A stretch of 64,000 bases of DNA. Source: Alteromonas sp. CI.11.F.A3. GTDB taxonomy: Bacteria > Pseudomonadota > Gammaproteobacteria > Enterobacterales > Alteromonadaceae. The DNA lies in assembly GCF_032925565.1 (NCBI RefSeq), contig NZ_CP136708.1, forward strand, positions 3,844,001 to 3,908,000, read 5' to 3'. The translations under genes and the position numbers were made by a program. Position 1 is the stretch's first letter; the number at the start of each line of letters is the position of its first letter. Positions 54,240-63,409 of this stretch are shown piece after piece. The notes beneath the pieces are model-generated. The model was not told where the DNA came from, ran no database searches, and saw only the letters and a list, made by a program, of their open reading frames with translations.

Positions 54240-56415
54240 AATAAGATCTACTGCGTAGGCGTTGACGAGTAAATTCAGCAATCGTATTTACAACAAAGGT
54301 GAAAACAAAGAGTATGCCAGCGGTAAAGAAAAGAATTTGATAATGCGCCGATGACACATCGGCTTCGGGTAATTCTATGGCTAAGTTGGCCGTTAATGCA
54401 CGTAAGCCCTCAATTAAGCCCCAACTAGATATCGGCGTGTTCCCTGTCACCATAAGTACAATCATGGTTTCCCCAAATGCGCGACCAAATCCAAGCATTA
54501 TCGCCGCCATAATGCCCGGAAAGGCAACATGCAATACCACATGCTTGAGGGTTTGAAGCCGCGTAGCCCCTAACGCAAACGAGGCGTGCTTTAATTCATC
54601 GGGCACACCACCAATGGCATCTTCAGCAATAGAGTAAATACTCGGTGAAATAGCGACGCCCAGTGCTAGCGCCACCACTATCGTCGTTTTACCTATAGGG
54701 CTATCAGACTCAGCGGCTAGCATGTCAAAACCATCTACATTAATGACGCTAAAGAACCACTCTGGCGCCCATACCACACTGATATAACCCAGTATAAATA
54801 CGCCAAGTAACGCAAAGCCTAACTCAGCACCATGTCGAATTTTAGCCGGCAAGCGATCGGCAACGGGGCGTTGAACAAAGGCTACTGCAATTAATACAAA
54901 TGGAATAACAATAAGAAAAAAAGCAAAAGAGAAAAGAAATTGTTCGGCCATGGGTGATAGCCAAATGGCGGCGATAAAGCCAATAAGTACACTGGGAACC
55001 GCTTCTAGCATCTCAATGGCGGGTTTTAGCGCATGGCGAAGTCGCTCTTTGGCAAAAAAGGCGGTGTAAATGGCTGCGCCGATTGCTACTGGAATGGCAA
55101 TAAATAACGCCAGTAGCGATGCCTTCATGCTACCTATTATTAATGGCGTAAGACTAAACTTCGCTTCTTGGAAGTCGGTGGCGTTTGTGGTTTGCCACAC
55201 CGTATCTGCGTCGGTATATCCCTCATAATGTTGCGGTGCAAATAGCGAGCGCCACGTAGTAATACCGCTTAGGTGGTTTGCCTGCCAAATGAAAATAGCG
55301 TCATCATTATAGCCGTAAAGTCGGTTACCGAACCAAGAGACTGATTGTATAGGTTCGGGTAAATCTATGGTTGTGACCACTTCACCTGATACTCGGTTGA
55401 TAAATAGTAGGCGTTGTTTATCAGTAAGCGCTGCCACCACATTAATACTGGCATGCTCTTTTATATCAACCAACCGTTCGCCCACATTTAACGAGAACTG
55501 GTAAGTTTCAATGAAGCCAAGCTTGTTAGCATCGCGATGTAATACCCACCGGCTAACCTGATTTGCGTCATCTTGTAAGAAAAAGGTCCTGTCTTTTTCT
55601 AGGCTTAAAATAGAAGTGTCGTGGCTGTTGGACTTATTGAAAGACGTTAATAGCGAGAGTTCTGATTCATCCTCAAAAAGACGTGAAAGGAACAAATGCG
55701 CTTCTTTTTCTACCAACATCATTTGTGCTCCAGGCAACAAATGTACTTTATCAACATTGGCAAAGAACTTATCAATCATTTGCGTGGGGTTAAGTTGATT
55801 GACCCAGCGAATAAAAGTACCCGATGGTGTATGTAGCGCTATTGCCGCCCACTTCGATGACAACGCAAAATGCCAGGACGAAGTTTGTGACCAATATTTG
55901 CTCGGTAGTGCAAAAGATATTGTTGAGGATGCTAGGCTTGAAGACTGACCTATAGGATCTGAATTATTCGCAATCAATACACTGCGATACGCTAACGACC
56001 TGACGGGCACCACGCGAACTTGTCCACCAGCGGAGATATCCACAATTGCATTTTCGCCCATTAATGAGGTAGTCGACAATTGATGATCACAAGGGCGAAT
56101 ATAGTCATGATGCTTAGTGATATTACTATCATTGTAGCCAAATAAGCCAAAGCGGCATTCCTCGCCGCTAATTACCACTAACTGGCCGCCAAGCAAATCG
56201 CCGGCGTTTTCAACATGGCTGCCTTGGGGTAATGCGAACTGGTGCTCTTTCTCAATATTAGGCACTAACGCCAAGGGTAAAGCCTGACTGACTAGGTGCG
56301 AAATTAAGATAACCAGCGTCAGCAATACCAAACCACCAAAGCCGGTGACGATATACCGCCCCCACCTATCGTTGCGCTGGCGTTTTCTATTAATGCTATC
56401 GCTGTAGGAAGTCAT
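54232..56415 (-). CDS. pstC: Phosphate ABC transporter permease PstC, long form
   Basis: 727 residues, against about 320 for E. coli PstC. An N-terminal TM (about 20-45) is followed by a large periplasmic beta-rich domain to about 410 that resembles beta-propeller-like strands, and then the permease core with MKASLLALFIAIPVAIGAAIYTAFF, AIEMLEAVPSVLIGF and the EAA loop GVPDELKHASFALGATRLQT. First gene of the pst operon in this window. There is no pstS before it: the gene upstream is on the other strand. The large domain might replace or dock a separate binding protein; that is inference. Confidence 0.95.
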   Translation of the reverse strand: MTSYSDSINRKRQRNDRWGRYIVTGFGGLVLLTLVILISHLVSQALPLALVPNIEKEHQFALPQGSHVENAGDLLGGQLVVISGEECRFGLFGYNDSNITKHHDYIRPCDHQLSTTSLMGENAIVDISAGGQVRVVPVRSLAYRSVLIANNSDPIGQSSSLASSTISFALPSKYWSQTSSWHFALSSKWAAIALHTPSGTFIRWVNQLNPTQMIDKFFANVDKVHLLPGAQMMLVEKEAHLFLSRLFEDESELSLLTSFNKSNSHDTSILSLEKDRTFFLQDDANQVSRWVLHRDANKLGFIETYQFSLNVGERLVDIKEHASINVVAALTDKQRLLFINRVSGEVVTTIDLPEPIQSVSWFGNRLYGYNDDAIFIWQANHLSGITTWRSLFAPQHYEGYTDADTVWQTTNATDFQEAKFSLTPLIIGSMKASLLALFIAIPVAIGAAIYTAFFAKERLRHALKPAIEMLEAVPSVLIGFIAAIWLSPMAEQFLFSFAFFLIVIPFVLIAVAFVQRPVADRLPAKIRHGAELGFALLGVFILGYISVVWAPEWFFSVINVDGFDMLAAESDSPIGKTTIVVALALGVAISPSIYSIAEDAIGGVPDELKHASFALGATRLQTLKHVVLHVAFPGIMAAIMLGFGRAFGETMIVLMVTGNTPISSWGLIEGLRALTANLAIELPEADVSSAHYQILFFTAGILFVFTFVVNTIAEFTRQRLRSRSYYE

Positions 56416-56437
56416 TCTTATTTAATAATATTATCAG

Positions 56438-56465
56438 GTGTAAATTACACTGGTGAGCAGTGTAA
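56438..56465. promoter_or_regulatory. Nested inverted repeats upstream of pstC
   Basis: GTGTAA-A-TTACAC (56438-56450) and TTACACTG-N5-CAGTGTAA (56445-56465) share one arm, giving three half-sites just upstream of pstC. Looks like an operator for a dimeric regulator; it is not a Pho box. Confidence 0.5.
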
Positions 56466-56664
56466 GTTTTGTTATGCTAATAGCAAGCGAAAACTTTTAG
56501 GTTAATTCGGGTGAATACGCCTAAAGTAGGCTGCCTCAAACACTATTGTTATCAAGGTTTATTAGCAATACTAACCAGTAGCGCTTTTTCAGTGTGACTT
56601 ATGGTATTACCGTAAAACCACAGTAGCAAACGTATTTCTACAGATTCTGAAATAGGAGTTTCTC

Positions 56665-57171
56665 ATGCAATCGCTCATTATCAGTATTATGGGTAAAGAC
56701 AAGCCGGGTTTGGTTGATGCGCTAGCTAAATGCATTTACCAGCACAAAGGCAATTGGCAAGGTTCAAGCTTTGCGCATATGGCAGGCATGTTTACCGGTT
56801 TTGTTGAAGTACACGTTCCCGCTGACGAGAACGAAAAACTGGTTGATGCCCTAAATGCCATTTCCGATTTATCGGTTCAGTCTGTGGCCGTGAATACCGC
56901 AACCAATACATTAACGAATCAACTTACCGTTGATGTCATGGGCAACGACAAAGCAGGCATAGTGCAAGAACTAACTTCAGTGCTAAACCAATTTAACCTT
57001 AACATCCTCAACTTTTCATCACGTTGCGAAAGCGCGCCTAACTGGGGAAGTTTAATTTTTAAGGCCAATGCGGTTATTGCAGTACCTGAAGATTTTGATG
57101 ACGATGCATTGCAAGATGCCCTTGAATCGTTGGCGAACGACTTGGTAGTGGATATACAAGCCAAGCAGTAA
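56665..57171 (+). CDS. Double ACT-domain protein, GcvR-like
   Basis: 168 residues with two ACT domains: LIISIMGKDKPGLVDALAKCI at the N-terminus and LTVDVMGNDKAGIVQELTSVL near 90. The layout matches the glycine cleavage regulator GcvR of E. coli (190 residues), a protein without DNA-binding domain that acts on GcvA in response to glycine. No gcv genes or gcvA are nearby, so the specific partner is unknown. AGGAG precedes the ATG. Confidence 0.85.
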   Translation: MQSLIISIMGKDKPGLVDALAKCIYQHKGNWQGSSFAHMAGMFTGFVEVHVPADENEKLVDALNAISDLSVQSVAVNTATNTLTNQLTVDVMGNDKAGIVQELTSVLNQFNLNILNFSSRCESAPNWGSLIFKANAVIAVPEDFDDDALQDALESLANDLVVDIQAKQ

Positions 57172-57249
57172 GGCCCTAGCGATACAAGAAGATTTCAAAC
57201 CACCTCGTTGAGGTAAAGGACTACGAATTAACCCTATTATATCTAGGGG

Positions 57250-57267
57250 TTGTCACAGTAATGTCAC
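57250..57267 (+). promoter_or_regulatory. Pho-box-like direct repeat before ppk
   Basis: TTGTCAC-AGTA-ATGTCAC is two seven-base units at the 11-base period of PhoB sites (consensus CTGTCAT-N4-CTGTCAT). A further TGTCA lies just downstream. It ends 50 bases before the ppk start codon. Confidence 0.6.
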
Positions 57268-57317
57268 TGACTGATGTCAGTCTTTGGCCATTTTAAGAAG
57301 TGAAAAAACGATAAATT

Positions 57318-59399
57318 ATGGATAACCCAGAATTATATTATCCCAAAGAGCTTAGTTGGCTAGCATTTAACGAAAGGGTTTTGCAGGAAGCTGCAGATAA
57401 AAACAACCCTGTTGTAGAACGTATTCGGTTCTTAGGTATTTACTCCAATAATCTTGACGAATTTTATCGTGTTCGTGCTGCTGACGTAAAACGCCAAATT
57501 ACCATTGCCCAAAATGATGGCAACGAAGAAGAAGCTGAAAAACAAACAGCGTTAATGGCTATTATCCAGCAGAAAGTAGTACAGCTTTCCGACAAGTTCG
57601 ACCATATCCACAAAGACGTATTAAAAGCGCTTGCACGTTACAACATTCATATTTTGCGAAAGCATGAATTAAATGACTATCAAAAGCAGTGGGTGCGCAA
57701 TTTCTTTGTAAATAAGGTGCTTCGCCATATAGCCCCAATTATTATTGATAAGAAGATGGACTTGTTAAGCCGACTCAATGGCACATCGGTTTATTTATAC
57801 GTCGCCCTTCGACGTAAAGACCGCAATACTCGCTATGCGGTTATTCAGGTTCCTACATCTGACATGTCTCGCTTTATGCTTATTCCGCCGGAAAAAAGCC
57901 GGAAGAAAAAGCATATTATTATGCTGGATGACATGATTCAGCTTTGCTTAGAAGACATCTTCCGCGGCTTTGTAAAATTTGACGAGGTAGAGTCGTTTTC
58001 ATTCAAGATGACTCGAGACGCCGAATACTCTATTAATGACGAAATTGACGAAAGCTATGTAGAGAAAATGTCTGAGAGCATGAAACAGCGCTTAATTGCC
58101 GAGCCTGTTCGGGTTATTTACGATAACGATATGCCTGAAGATATGATGCAGGATTTGCGTAAGCGTTTACGTATAACCAAGCTCGATACCATGCATGCTG
58201 CAGGGCATTATCGTAACTTTAAAGATTTCATTGGCTTTCCAAACGTGGGGCGCGAATACTTAGAGCACGCACCACTACCAGCTATCGACAGTAATGCCTT
58301 TTCTAAATTCAATACGGTATTCGATGCCATTACCGCCCACGACATTCTGCTCTACTACCCGTATCACCGATTCCTGCATGTGACTGAATTTGTGCGCCAA
58401 GCGGCATTCGACCCTAGCGTAAAAGCTATTCGTATTAATATTTATCGTGTGGCCAGCAACTCTCGTATTATCAACTCGCTAATTGATGCGGTAGATAACG
58501 GTAAGAAAGTTACCGTAGTCGTTGAACTTCGCGCCCGTTTCGACGAAGAAGCCAACATTGAGTGGTCTAAACGCATGACTGATGCAGGAATTCGTGTAGT
58601 CCTTGGTGTACCTACCTTGAAAATTCACTCAAAGCTTTGCGTGATCACTCGCGAAGAACGTGGCGCTATGATTAACTATGCGCATTTCGGTACGGGCAAC
58701 TTCAACGAAAAAACCGCGAAAATCTATACGGACTACAGCTTGTTCACCAGAAACCAAGAATTGGCCAATGAAGCAGTAGCCGTGTTCGATTTAATTCAAT
58801 ACCCGTTCCGCCGGTATAAATTCCAGCATTTACAAATTTCACCTTTAAATGCCAGAACCCGTATTCAGTCGCTGATTCGCCAAGAAATTCAGCATTTGAA
58901 AGAAGGCCGTCCAGCGCAAATCACCTTCAAGATTAATAACCTTGTTGATAATGAATTGATGGATGATTTATATCGCGCCAGCCAAGCTGGGGTGAAAATT
59001 CGCGGTATCGTGCGTGGTATGTGTTCGTTAATACCTGGCTTAAAAGGTATTAGTGAAAACATCGAAATAATATCTATTGTAGATAGGTTCTTAGAACACC
59101 CTAGGGTGATGGTATTTGAAGGCGGCGGCGAGAGAAAAGTGTTTATTTCCTCTGCTGACTGGATGACCCGTAACATGGATAATCGCATTGAAGTCGGTTG
59201 CCCTATATACGATAAAAACCTGCAACAGCGCATTGTCGATATTATGGATATACAATTCCGTGATACGCTGAAAGCGAGAGTGATTGACAAGGAACAAAGC
59301 AACAAGTACGTTGCCCGAGGCAATCGGAAAAAATTACGTTCACAAATAGAAATTTACGACTATCTTGTGAAAGAAGAAGAAAAAGAAGCAGGAAAATAG
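57318..59399 (+). CDS. ppk1: Polyphosphate kinase 1
   Basis: 693 residues, near E. coli PPK (688). It transfers the ATP gamma-phosphate onto polyphosphate chains. The N-terminal domain begins YYPKELSWLAFNERVL; the autophosphorylated His is His437 in LKIHSKLCVI (His435 in E. coli), followed by HFGTGNFNEKTAKIYTDY; the second phospholipase-D-like half holds LEHPRVMVFEGGGERKVFIS and ADWMTRNMDNRIEV. First gene of ppk-ppx, with a Pho-box-like repeat upstream, so induction by phosphate starvation is likely. Confidence 0.98.
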   Translation: MDNPELYYPKELSWLAFNERVLQEAADKNNPVVERIRFLGIYSNNLDEFYRVRAADVKRQITIAQNDGNEEEAEKQTALMAIIQQKVVQLSDKFDHIHKDVLKALARYNIHILRKHELNDYQKQWVRNFFVNKVLRHIAPIIIDKKMDLLSRLNGTSVYLYVALRRKDRNTRYAVIQVPTSDMSRFMLIPPEKSRKKKHIIMLDDMIQLCLEDIFRGFVKFDEVESFSFKMTRDAEYSINDEIDESYVEKMSESMKQRLIAEPVRVIYDNDMPEDMMQDLRKRLRITKLDTMHAAGHYRNFKDFIGFPNVGREYLEHAPLPAIDSNAFSKFNTVFDAITAHDILLYYPYHRFLHVTEFVRQAAFDPSVKAIRINIYRVASNSRIINSLIDAVDNGKKVTVVVELRARFDEEANIEWSKRMTDAGIRVVLGVPTLKIHSKLCVITREERGAMINYAHFGTGNFNEKTAKIYTDYSLFTRNQELANEAVAVFDLIQYPFRRYKFQHLQISPLNARTRIQSLIRQEIQHLKEGRPAQITFKINNLVDNELMDDLYRASQAGVKIRGIVRGMCSLIPGLKGISENIEIISIVDRFLEHPRVMVFEGGGERKVFISSADWMTRNMDNRIEVGCPIYDKNLQQRIVDIMDIQFRDTLKARVIDKEQSNKYVARGNRKKLRSQIEIYDYLVKEEEKEAGK

Positions 59400-59407
59400 A
59401 ACCCTTA

Positions 59408-59437
59408 ATGACTCAGCATGAAATGACTCAGCATGAA
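59408..59437 (+). repeat. 15-base tandem duplication of the ppx start codon
   Basis: ATGACTCAGCATGAA occurs twice without gap, giving MTQHEMTQHE and two possible start codons five codons apart. Confidence 0.9.
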
Positions 59438-60952
59438 TCCGTTTTTGATACCGTTGAAAGCCGTGAGGTTAATAAAGTAGCCGCGTTAGATATTGGCTCG
59501 AATAGCTTTCACCTTGTGGTAGCGCGTATTGTTGCAGGGTCTGTTCAAATTCTGCACCGAGTTAAGCAAAAAGTGCGGTTAGCTGAAGGGTTAGACGACG
59601 ATAACATCTTGTCTGACGAAGCCATGGAGCGTGGCCTAAAAATGCTACGTATTGTGGCTGAAAGTCTACGCGGTTTTGAACCCGACTCGGTGCGTATTGT
59701 GGCCACGCACACACTGCGCAAAGCCAAAAACGCCCACAACTTCATTAATGCTGCAAAAGATATTCTGCCCTACCCCGTAGAAGTAATTTCAGGGGTGGAA
59801 GAAGCCCGCCTAATTTACTCTGGCGTAGCACATACTAACCATGCTGATGGTCAGCAACTAGTGGTAGATATTGGCGGTGGGTCTACTGAGTTTGTTATTG
59901 GCGAAGGGTTTAACCCACTTATTTGTAGAAGCTTACAAATGGGCTGTGTTAGCTACACTAAGCGCTTCTTCCCAGATGGGACTTTAAAAAACAAAGCTTT
60001 TGAGCTGGCCATTACTGCCGCTGAACAAGAGCTTGAATTTATTCAAGATAAGTACCGAAAATTAGGTTGGGTGCAATGTGTAGGTACGTCGGGCACGATT
60101 CGCTCGTTGTTCACACTGTGTCAACAAGATAAACCCAACGATCACGATATACCCGTTACGCTAAAAAGCCTGCGTAACCTAATGAAGCAATTTATTAGTG
60201 CAGGCCATATCGACAAACTTAGCTACCCTGATTTAACTGAAGATAGACGCGTGGTTATTGCCGGCGGCTTGGCTATTTTAATTGCAGTATTTAAAGCCTT
60301 AGAAATAGATACCTTAGTTTATTCCCCTGCCGCCTTGCGCGAAGGGGTGATTTACCAAATGGAAGATGAACTGCATCATGCCGATATACGGGGCAGAACT
60401 GCTAGCAGCTTGGCCACCCGGTATGATGTTGATACCGCACAAGCCACACTAGTGCTTAACACGTCACTTAATCTATTTAGCCATGCTGAAAAGGCATGGA
60501 AACTTAAACATCACGACTTCAAAAGTATGTTGGGTTGGGCGGCGTTGTTGCATGAAGTGGGCATTCAAATTAACTCTCGCGGTGTACAGCGCCACAGTGC
60601 CTATATTCTGGCTAACGTAGATATGCCTGGGTTTACGCAAGAACAACAAGAGTTATTAGCTACGCTCGTGCGCTTTCATAGAAAGAAAGTACGGGCTAAT
60701 GACCTTCCTAATTTTAACTTGTATGATTTAGCCGCGGTTAAAAAGCTTATCGCCTTGTTGCGCATTGGCGCGTTGCTTAATATTAAACGCCAAGAGGGCT
60801 TCTTGCCCGATATAGAAATTGATGTAGATAAGAGCGGCTTAAGCCTTACTTTTCCTAAAGATTGGTTAGAAGAAAAGCCCATTTTAGCAGCCGATTTGAT
60901 TCGAGAAAGTGCCTATTGGAAAGCGTTAGACTTAACGCTTTCTATTAAATAA
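59408..60952 (+). CDS. ppx: Exopolyphosphatase (Ppx/GppA family)
   Basis: 514 residues, as in E. coli Ppx (513). It removes terminal phosphate from polyphosphate. Motifs are the ASKHA phosphate-1 loop ALDIGSNSFHLVVARI, SGVEEARLIYSGV (catalytic Glu), VVDIGGGSTEFVIG, the TSGTIRS loop near 225, and a C-terminal HD-like domain with WAALLHEVGIQINSRGVQRHS. It starts eight bases after ppk, so they form an operon. Either of two tandemly duplicated ATG codons could start translation; the first is annotated. GppA-type pppGpp activity cannot be excluded, but pairing with ppk favours Ppx. Confidence 0.96.
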   Translation: MTQHEMTQHESVFDTVESREVNKVAALDIGSNSFHLVVARIVAGSVQILHRVKQKVRLAEGLDDDNILSDEAMERGLKMLRIVAESLRGFEPDSVRIVATHTLRKAKNAHNFINAAKDILPYPVEVISGVEEARLIYSGVAHTNHADGQQLVVDIGGGSTEFVIGEGFNPLICRSLQMGCVSYTKRFFPDGTLKNKAFELAITAAEQELEFIQDKYRKLGWVQCVGTSGTIRSLFTLCQQDKPNDHDIPVTLKSLRNLMKQFISAGHIDKLSYPDLTEDRRVVIAGGLAILIAVFKALEIDTLVYSPAALREGVIYQMEDELHHADIRGRTASSLATRYDVDTAQATLVLNTSLNLFSHAEKAWKLKHHDFKSMLGWAALLHEVGIQINSRGVQRHSAYILANVDMPGFTQEQQELLATLVRFHRKKVRANDLPNFNLYDLAAVKKLIALLRIGALLNIKRQEGFLPDIEIDVDKSGLSLTFPKDWLEEKPILAADLIRESAYWKALDLTLSIK

Positions 60953-60984
60953 GCCGGTTTCCGTAGGTCGGGTTACGAATAATT

Positions 60985-61013
60985 AAAAAGGGAGCATTAA
61001 TGCTCCCTTTTTG
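60985..61013. terminator. Bidirectional rho-independent terminator
   Basis: AAAAAGGGAGCAT pairs with ATGCTCCCTTTTT over a short TA centre. Serves ppx and the convergent S9 peptidase gene. Confidence 0.92.
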
Positions 61014-61051
61014 CGTTTTACGCTTTAGGTTTTACAACAGCGTGAAATCAA

Positions 61052-63172
61052 TTATTCCTCTTCTTTCTGCTCGGCGGAATACTTCTTAAACCATGCCAAT
61101 ATATTCTCTACCTTGCCTATCATTCGGGAAGGTTTTGAAGCGATGCCATGAGGAGAGCCTGGCACTTTCACTAATACCGTATCCACTTTTTGAAGCTTAA
61201 GCGCTTGGTAAAACTGCTCGGCTTCAGACGAAGGCGTGCGCTTATCCTCTGTACCGGTAATCAACATGGTTGGCGTTGTTACATTCCCCACTAGAGAAAG
61301 CGGAGAGCGTTCCCAGTAATGCGCGATATTTTCCCATGGTTTAGCGGGAAACTGAAAAGGAATTTGATATAGCCCTGAGTCAGCGGTGAGTACTTTTGAA
61401 AGCCAGTTAATAACCGGTTTAGCAACAACAGCGGCTTTAAAGCGGTTAGTTAACCCTATAGCATAAGCTGATGCTATTCCTCCTGCAGAGCCGCCTGTAA
61501 TAAAGAGCTTCTCAGGGTCGACTAGGCCCTTATCGATAAGCGCATCAACACCAGACATATGATCGGCAAAATCGTACTTAGAACTGTACTTACCTTGCAG
61601 TAACAGTGCAAAGCGCTCGCCATAACCCGTGCTACCGCGATGATTATCATAAAATACAATATATCCCTCAGCAGCCATTCGTTGTAGCTCGGCAGTGAAC
61701 ACAGGGCCGTAGGCTAGGTTTGGGCCACCGTGAATCTCTAGAATAAGCGGGTATTTTTTAGTTTCATCGTAATTAGGCGGCAAGATATACCAGCCTTGAA
61801 TTTCCTCATCGTCAATCGACGAGCGATATACAATTTCATTAACTTCACCAAGCTGCTTATGACCTAGCGCATCTTCGTTCAAAAACGTGAGTTGTTGTTC
61901 GTTACGAGTGGTAACAAATACATCTGCGGGGCGATCGGTACGCCCTTTGGTATAAGCCACTACGTTGTCGGCAGCATGGTACATACCAAATACGTAAGGA
62001 CGCCCTAGCGTGGTGCCCCCTAAGCCTTTAGCAACAGATTTAACCTTGCCAGATAGCGTAACAATATCAACCTGAGCAAGGCCGCGTACCGATTGCTGAA
62101 AGTAGATACTCTTGTTGCCTTTCCATTGAAAGTTAGACACCGAATTATCGATATCAGCGGTAAGGTTTTTGTGATCAGTACCATCTGCATTCATGATGTA
62201 TAAATAGCGGTTTTTATACATCACTTTATCGTCACTACGACGTGAGTACGCCACATACTTTCCATTCGGTGATACTACCGGAGCGGACTCCGTGCCTTTA
62301 AAGTCGGTAAGCTGCTCAATATCACCTTGCATATTTACCGTAAAGATATCGGATTCCACCGGCTCATATTCCCAGTTATCACTGCGATTGGCCGAGAAGT
62401 ATATTTTTTGCGAATCAGGAGAGAAGCTTACACCTCCCCTATGATGATAATTACCAGAGGTTAGTTGCCTAGCCGTGCCACCATCAGTTGAAACTATAAA
62501 TATATGCGTATAAGCAGGTTCTAAAATGCCTTTACCGTCAGCTTGATAACGGGCTTTGGTAATGTACTCAAATTTAGGTGCCCACTTCGCGTCTTTCGGC
62601 TTCTTAGGCAAATTGACTTTAAGGGGCTTTTCTTCAACATTCACACTCATGGTAAATGCGATATGTTTACCGTTAGGAGACCAGGTGATATTGCCAAGGG
62701 ATGAAGTTACATTGGTGATTAGGGCTGTTTGCCCCGTATCCATCCAACGCACGTAAAGCTGAGGCTTGCCTTCTTCATTAGACAAATAGGCGAGTCGCTT
62801 ACCATCTGGCGACCACCTTGGAGAATAGTAACTTTTCTTAGATGATAATAATGGCCGATGAGACTTTCCATCCACTGATGCCAGCCAGATGTTCGAGCGT
62901 GTGCTGTCCGACATAATGTCATTGGAGCGGCGAACGTAGGCGACTTGTTTACCATTGGGCGATACCCGTATATCACTCACGTACTCTAAATCAAATATAT
63001 CTTCAGATTGAAAAAACATATCATTATCAGTGTCTTCTTTCTCATCCTCGGCGTATGAGAATGATGAAAGGCCTGTAAAGATGCATAGCAAGAATACGGT
63101 TATACGCGTTGTAACACGAAAACCTCGTCTACCTTGCCTGAGCTGGCAATTAACAATTTGAGTTGAAAACAT
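61052..63172 (-). CDS. S9-family prolyl-oligopeptidase-like serine peptidase
   Basis: 706 residues. The ATG at 63172 has AGGGG just upstream; the signal peptide then has a long basic lead and ends near SYAED (residue 42). A WD40/PD40-type beta-propeller covers about 50-420 (SPNGKQVAYVRRSN; SPDGKRLAYLSNEEG). The alpha/beta hydrolase domain follows with PLILEIHGGPN, nucleophile Ser562 in TGGSAGG, Asp in TGTEDKRTP and His in PGSPHGIASKPSR. It would act in the periplasm on short peptides; dipeptidyl or acyl-peptide specificity is not decided here. Single gene. Confidence 0.93.
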   Translation of the reverse strand: MFSTQIVNCQLRQGRRGFRVTTRITVFLLCIFTGLSSFSYAEDEKEDTDNDMFFQSEDIFDLEYVSDIRVSPNGKQVAYVRRSNDIMSDSTRSNIWLASVDGKSHRPLLSSKKSYYSPRWSPDGKRLAYLSNEEGKPQLYVRWMDTGQTALITNVTSSLGNITWSPNGKHIAFTMSVNVEEKPLKVNLPKKPKDAKWAPKFEYITKARYQADGKGILEPAYTHIFIVSTDGGTARQLTSGNYHHRGGVSFSPDSQKIYFSANRSDNWEYEPVESDIFTVNMQGDIEQLTDFKGTESAPVVSPNGKYVAYSRRSDDKVMYKNRYLYIMNADGTDHKNLTADIDNSVSNFQWKGNKSIYFQQSVRGLAQVDIVTLSGKVKSVAKGLGGTTLGRPYVFGMYHAADNVVAYTKGRTDRPADVFVTTRNEQQLTFLNEDALGHKQLGEVNEIVYRSSIDDEEIQGWYILPPNYDETKKYPLILEIHGGPNLAYGPVFTAELQRMAAEGYIVFYDNHRGSTGYGERFALLLQGKYSSKYDFADHMSGVDALIDKGLVDPEKLFITGGSAGGIASAYAIGLTNRFKAAVVAKPVINWLSKVLTADSGLYQIPFQFPAKPWENIAHYWERSPLSLVGNVTTPTMLITGTEDKRTPSSEAEQFYQALKLQKVDTVLVKVPGSPHGIASKPSRMIGKVENILAWFKKYSAEQKEEE

Positions 63173-63366
63173 GGAACCCCTGATATTTTTATTGGTGTTT
63201 CTTTATCTTACGGAATAAATCATCTGTTTTAAAAATAAACGGTGAGTAAACGTGGTTGTAAGATGAATTTGGGGCCGATTTGGTAAGATTTTTGACCTAA
63301 ACAGGGGGAATGAGTACAAGGGAATCGGAACAGCTAGTAAAAAAGATAGGGGAATGGGTGTAGCTA

Positions 63367-63396
63367 ATAAAAAAGGGGCGCTTTTAGCGCCCCTTT
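63367..63396 (-). terminator. Rho-independent terminator of the aldolase gene
   Basis: AAAGGGGCGCT pairs with AGCGCCCCTTT over a short loop; on the minus strand TTTTTT follows. Confidence 0.85.
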
Positions 63397-63409
63397 CAAT
63401 AAAAAAAAC

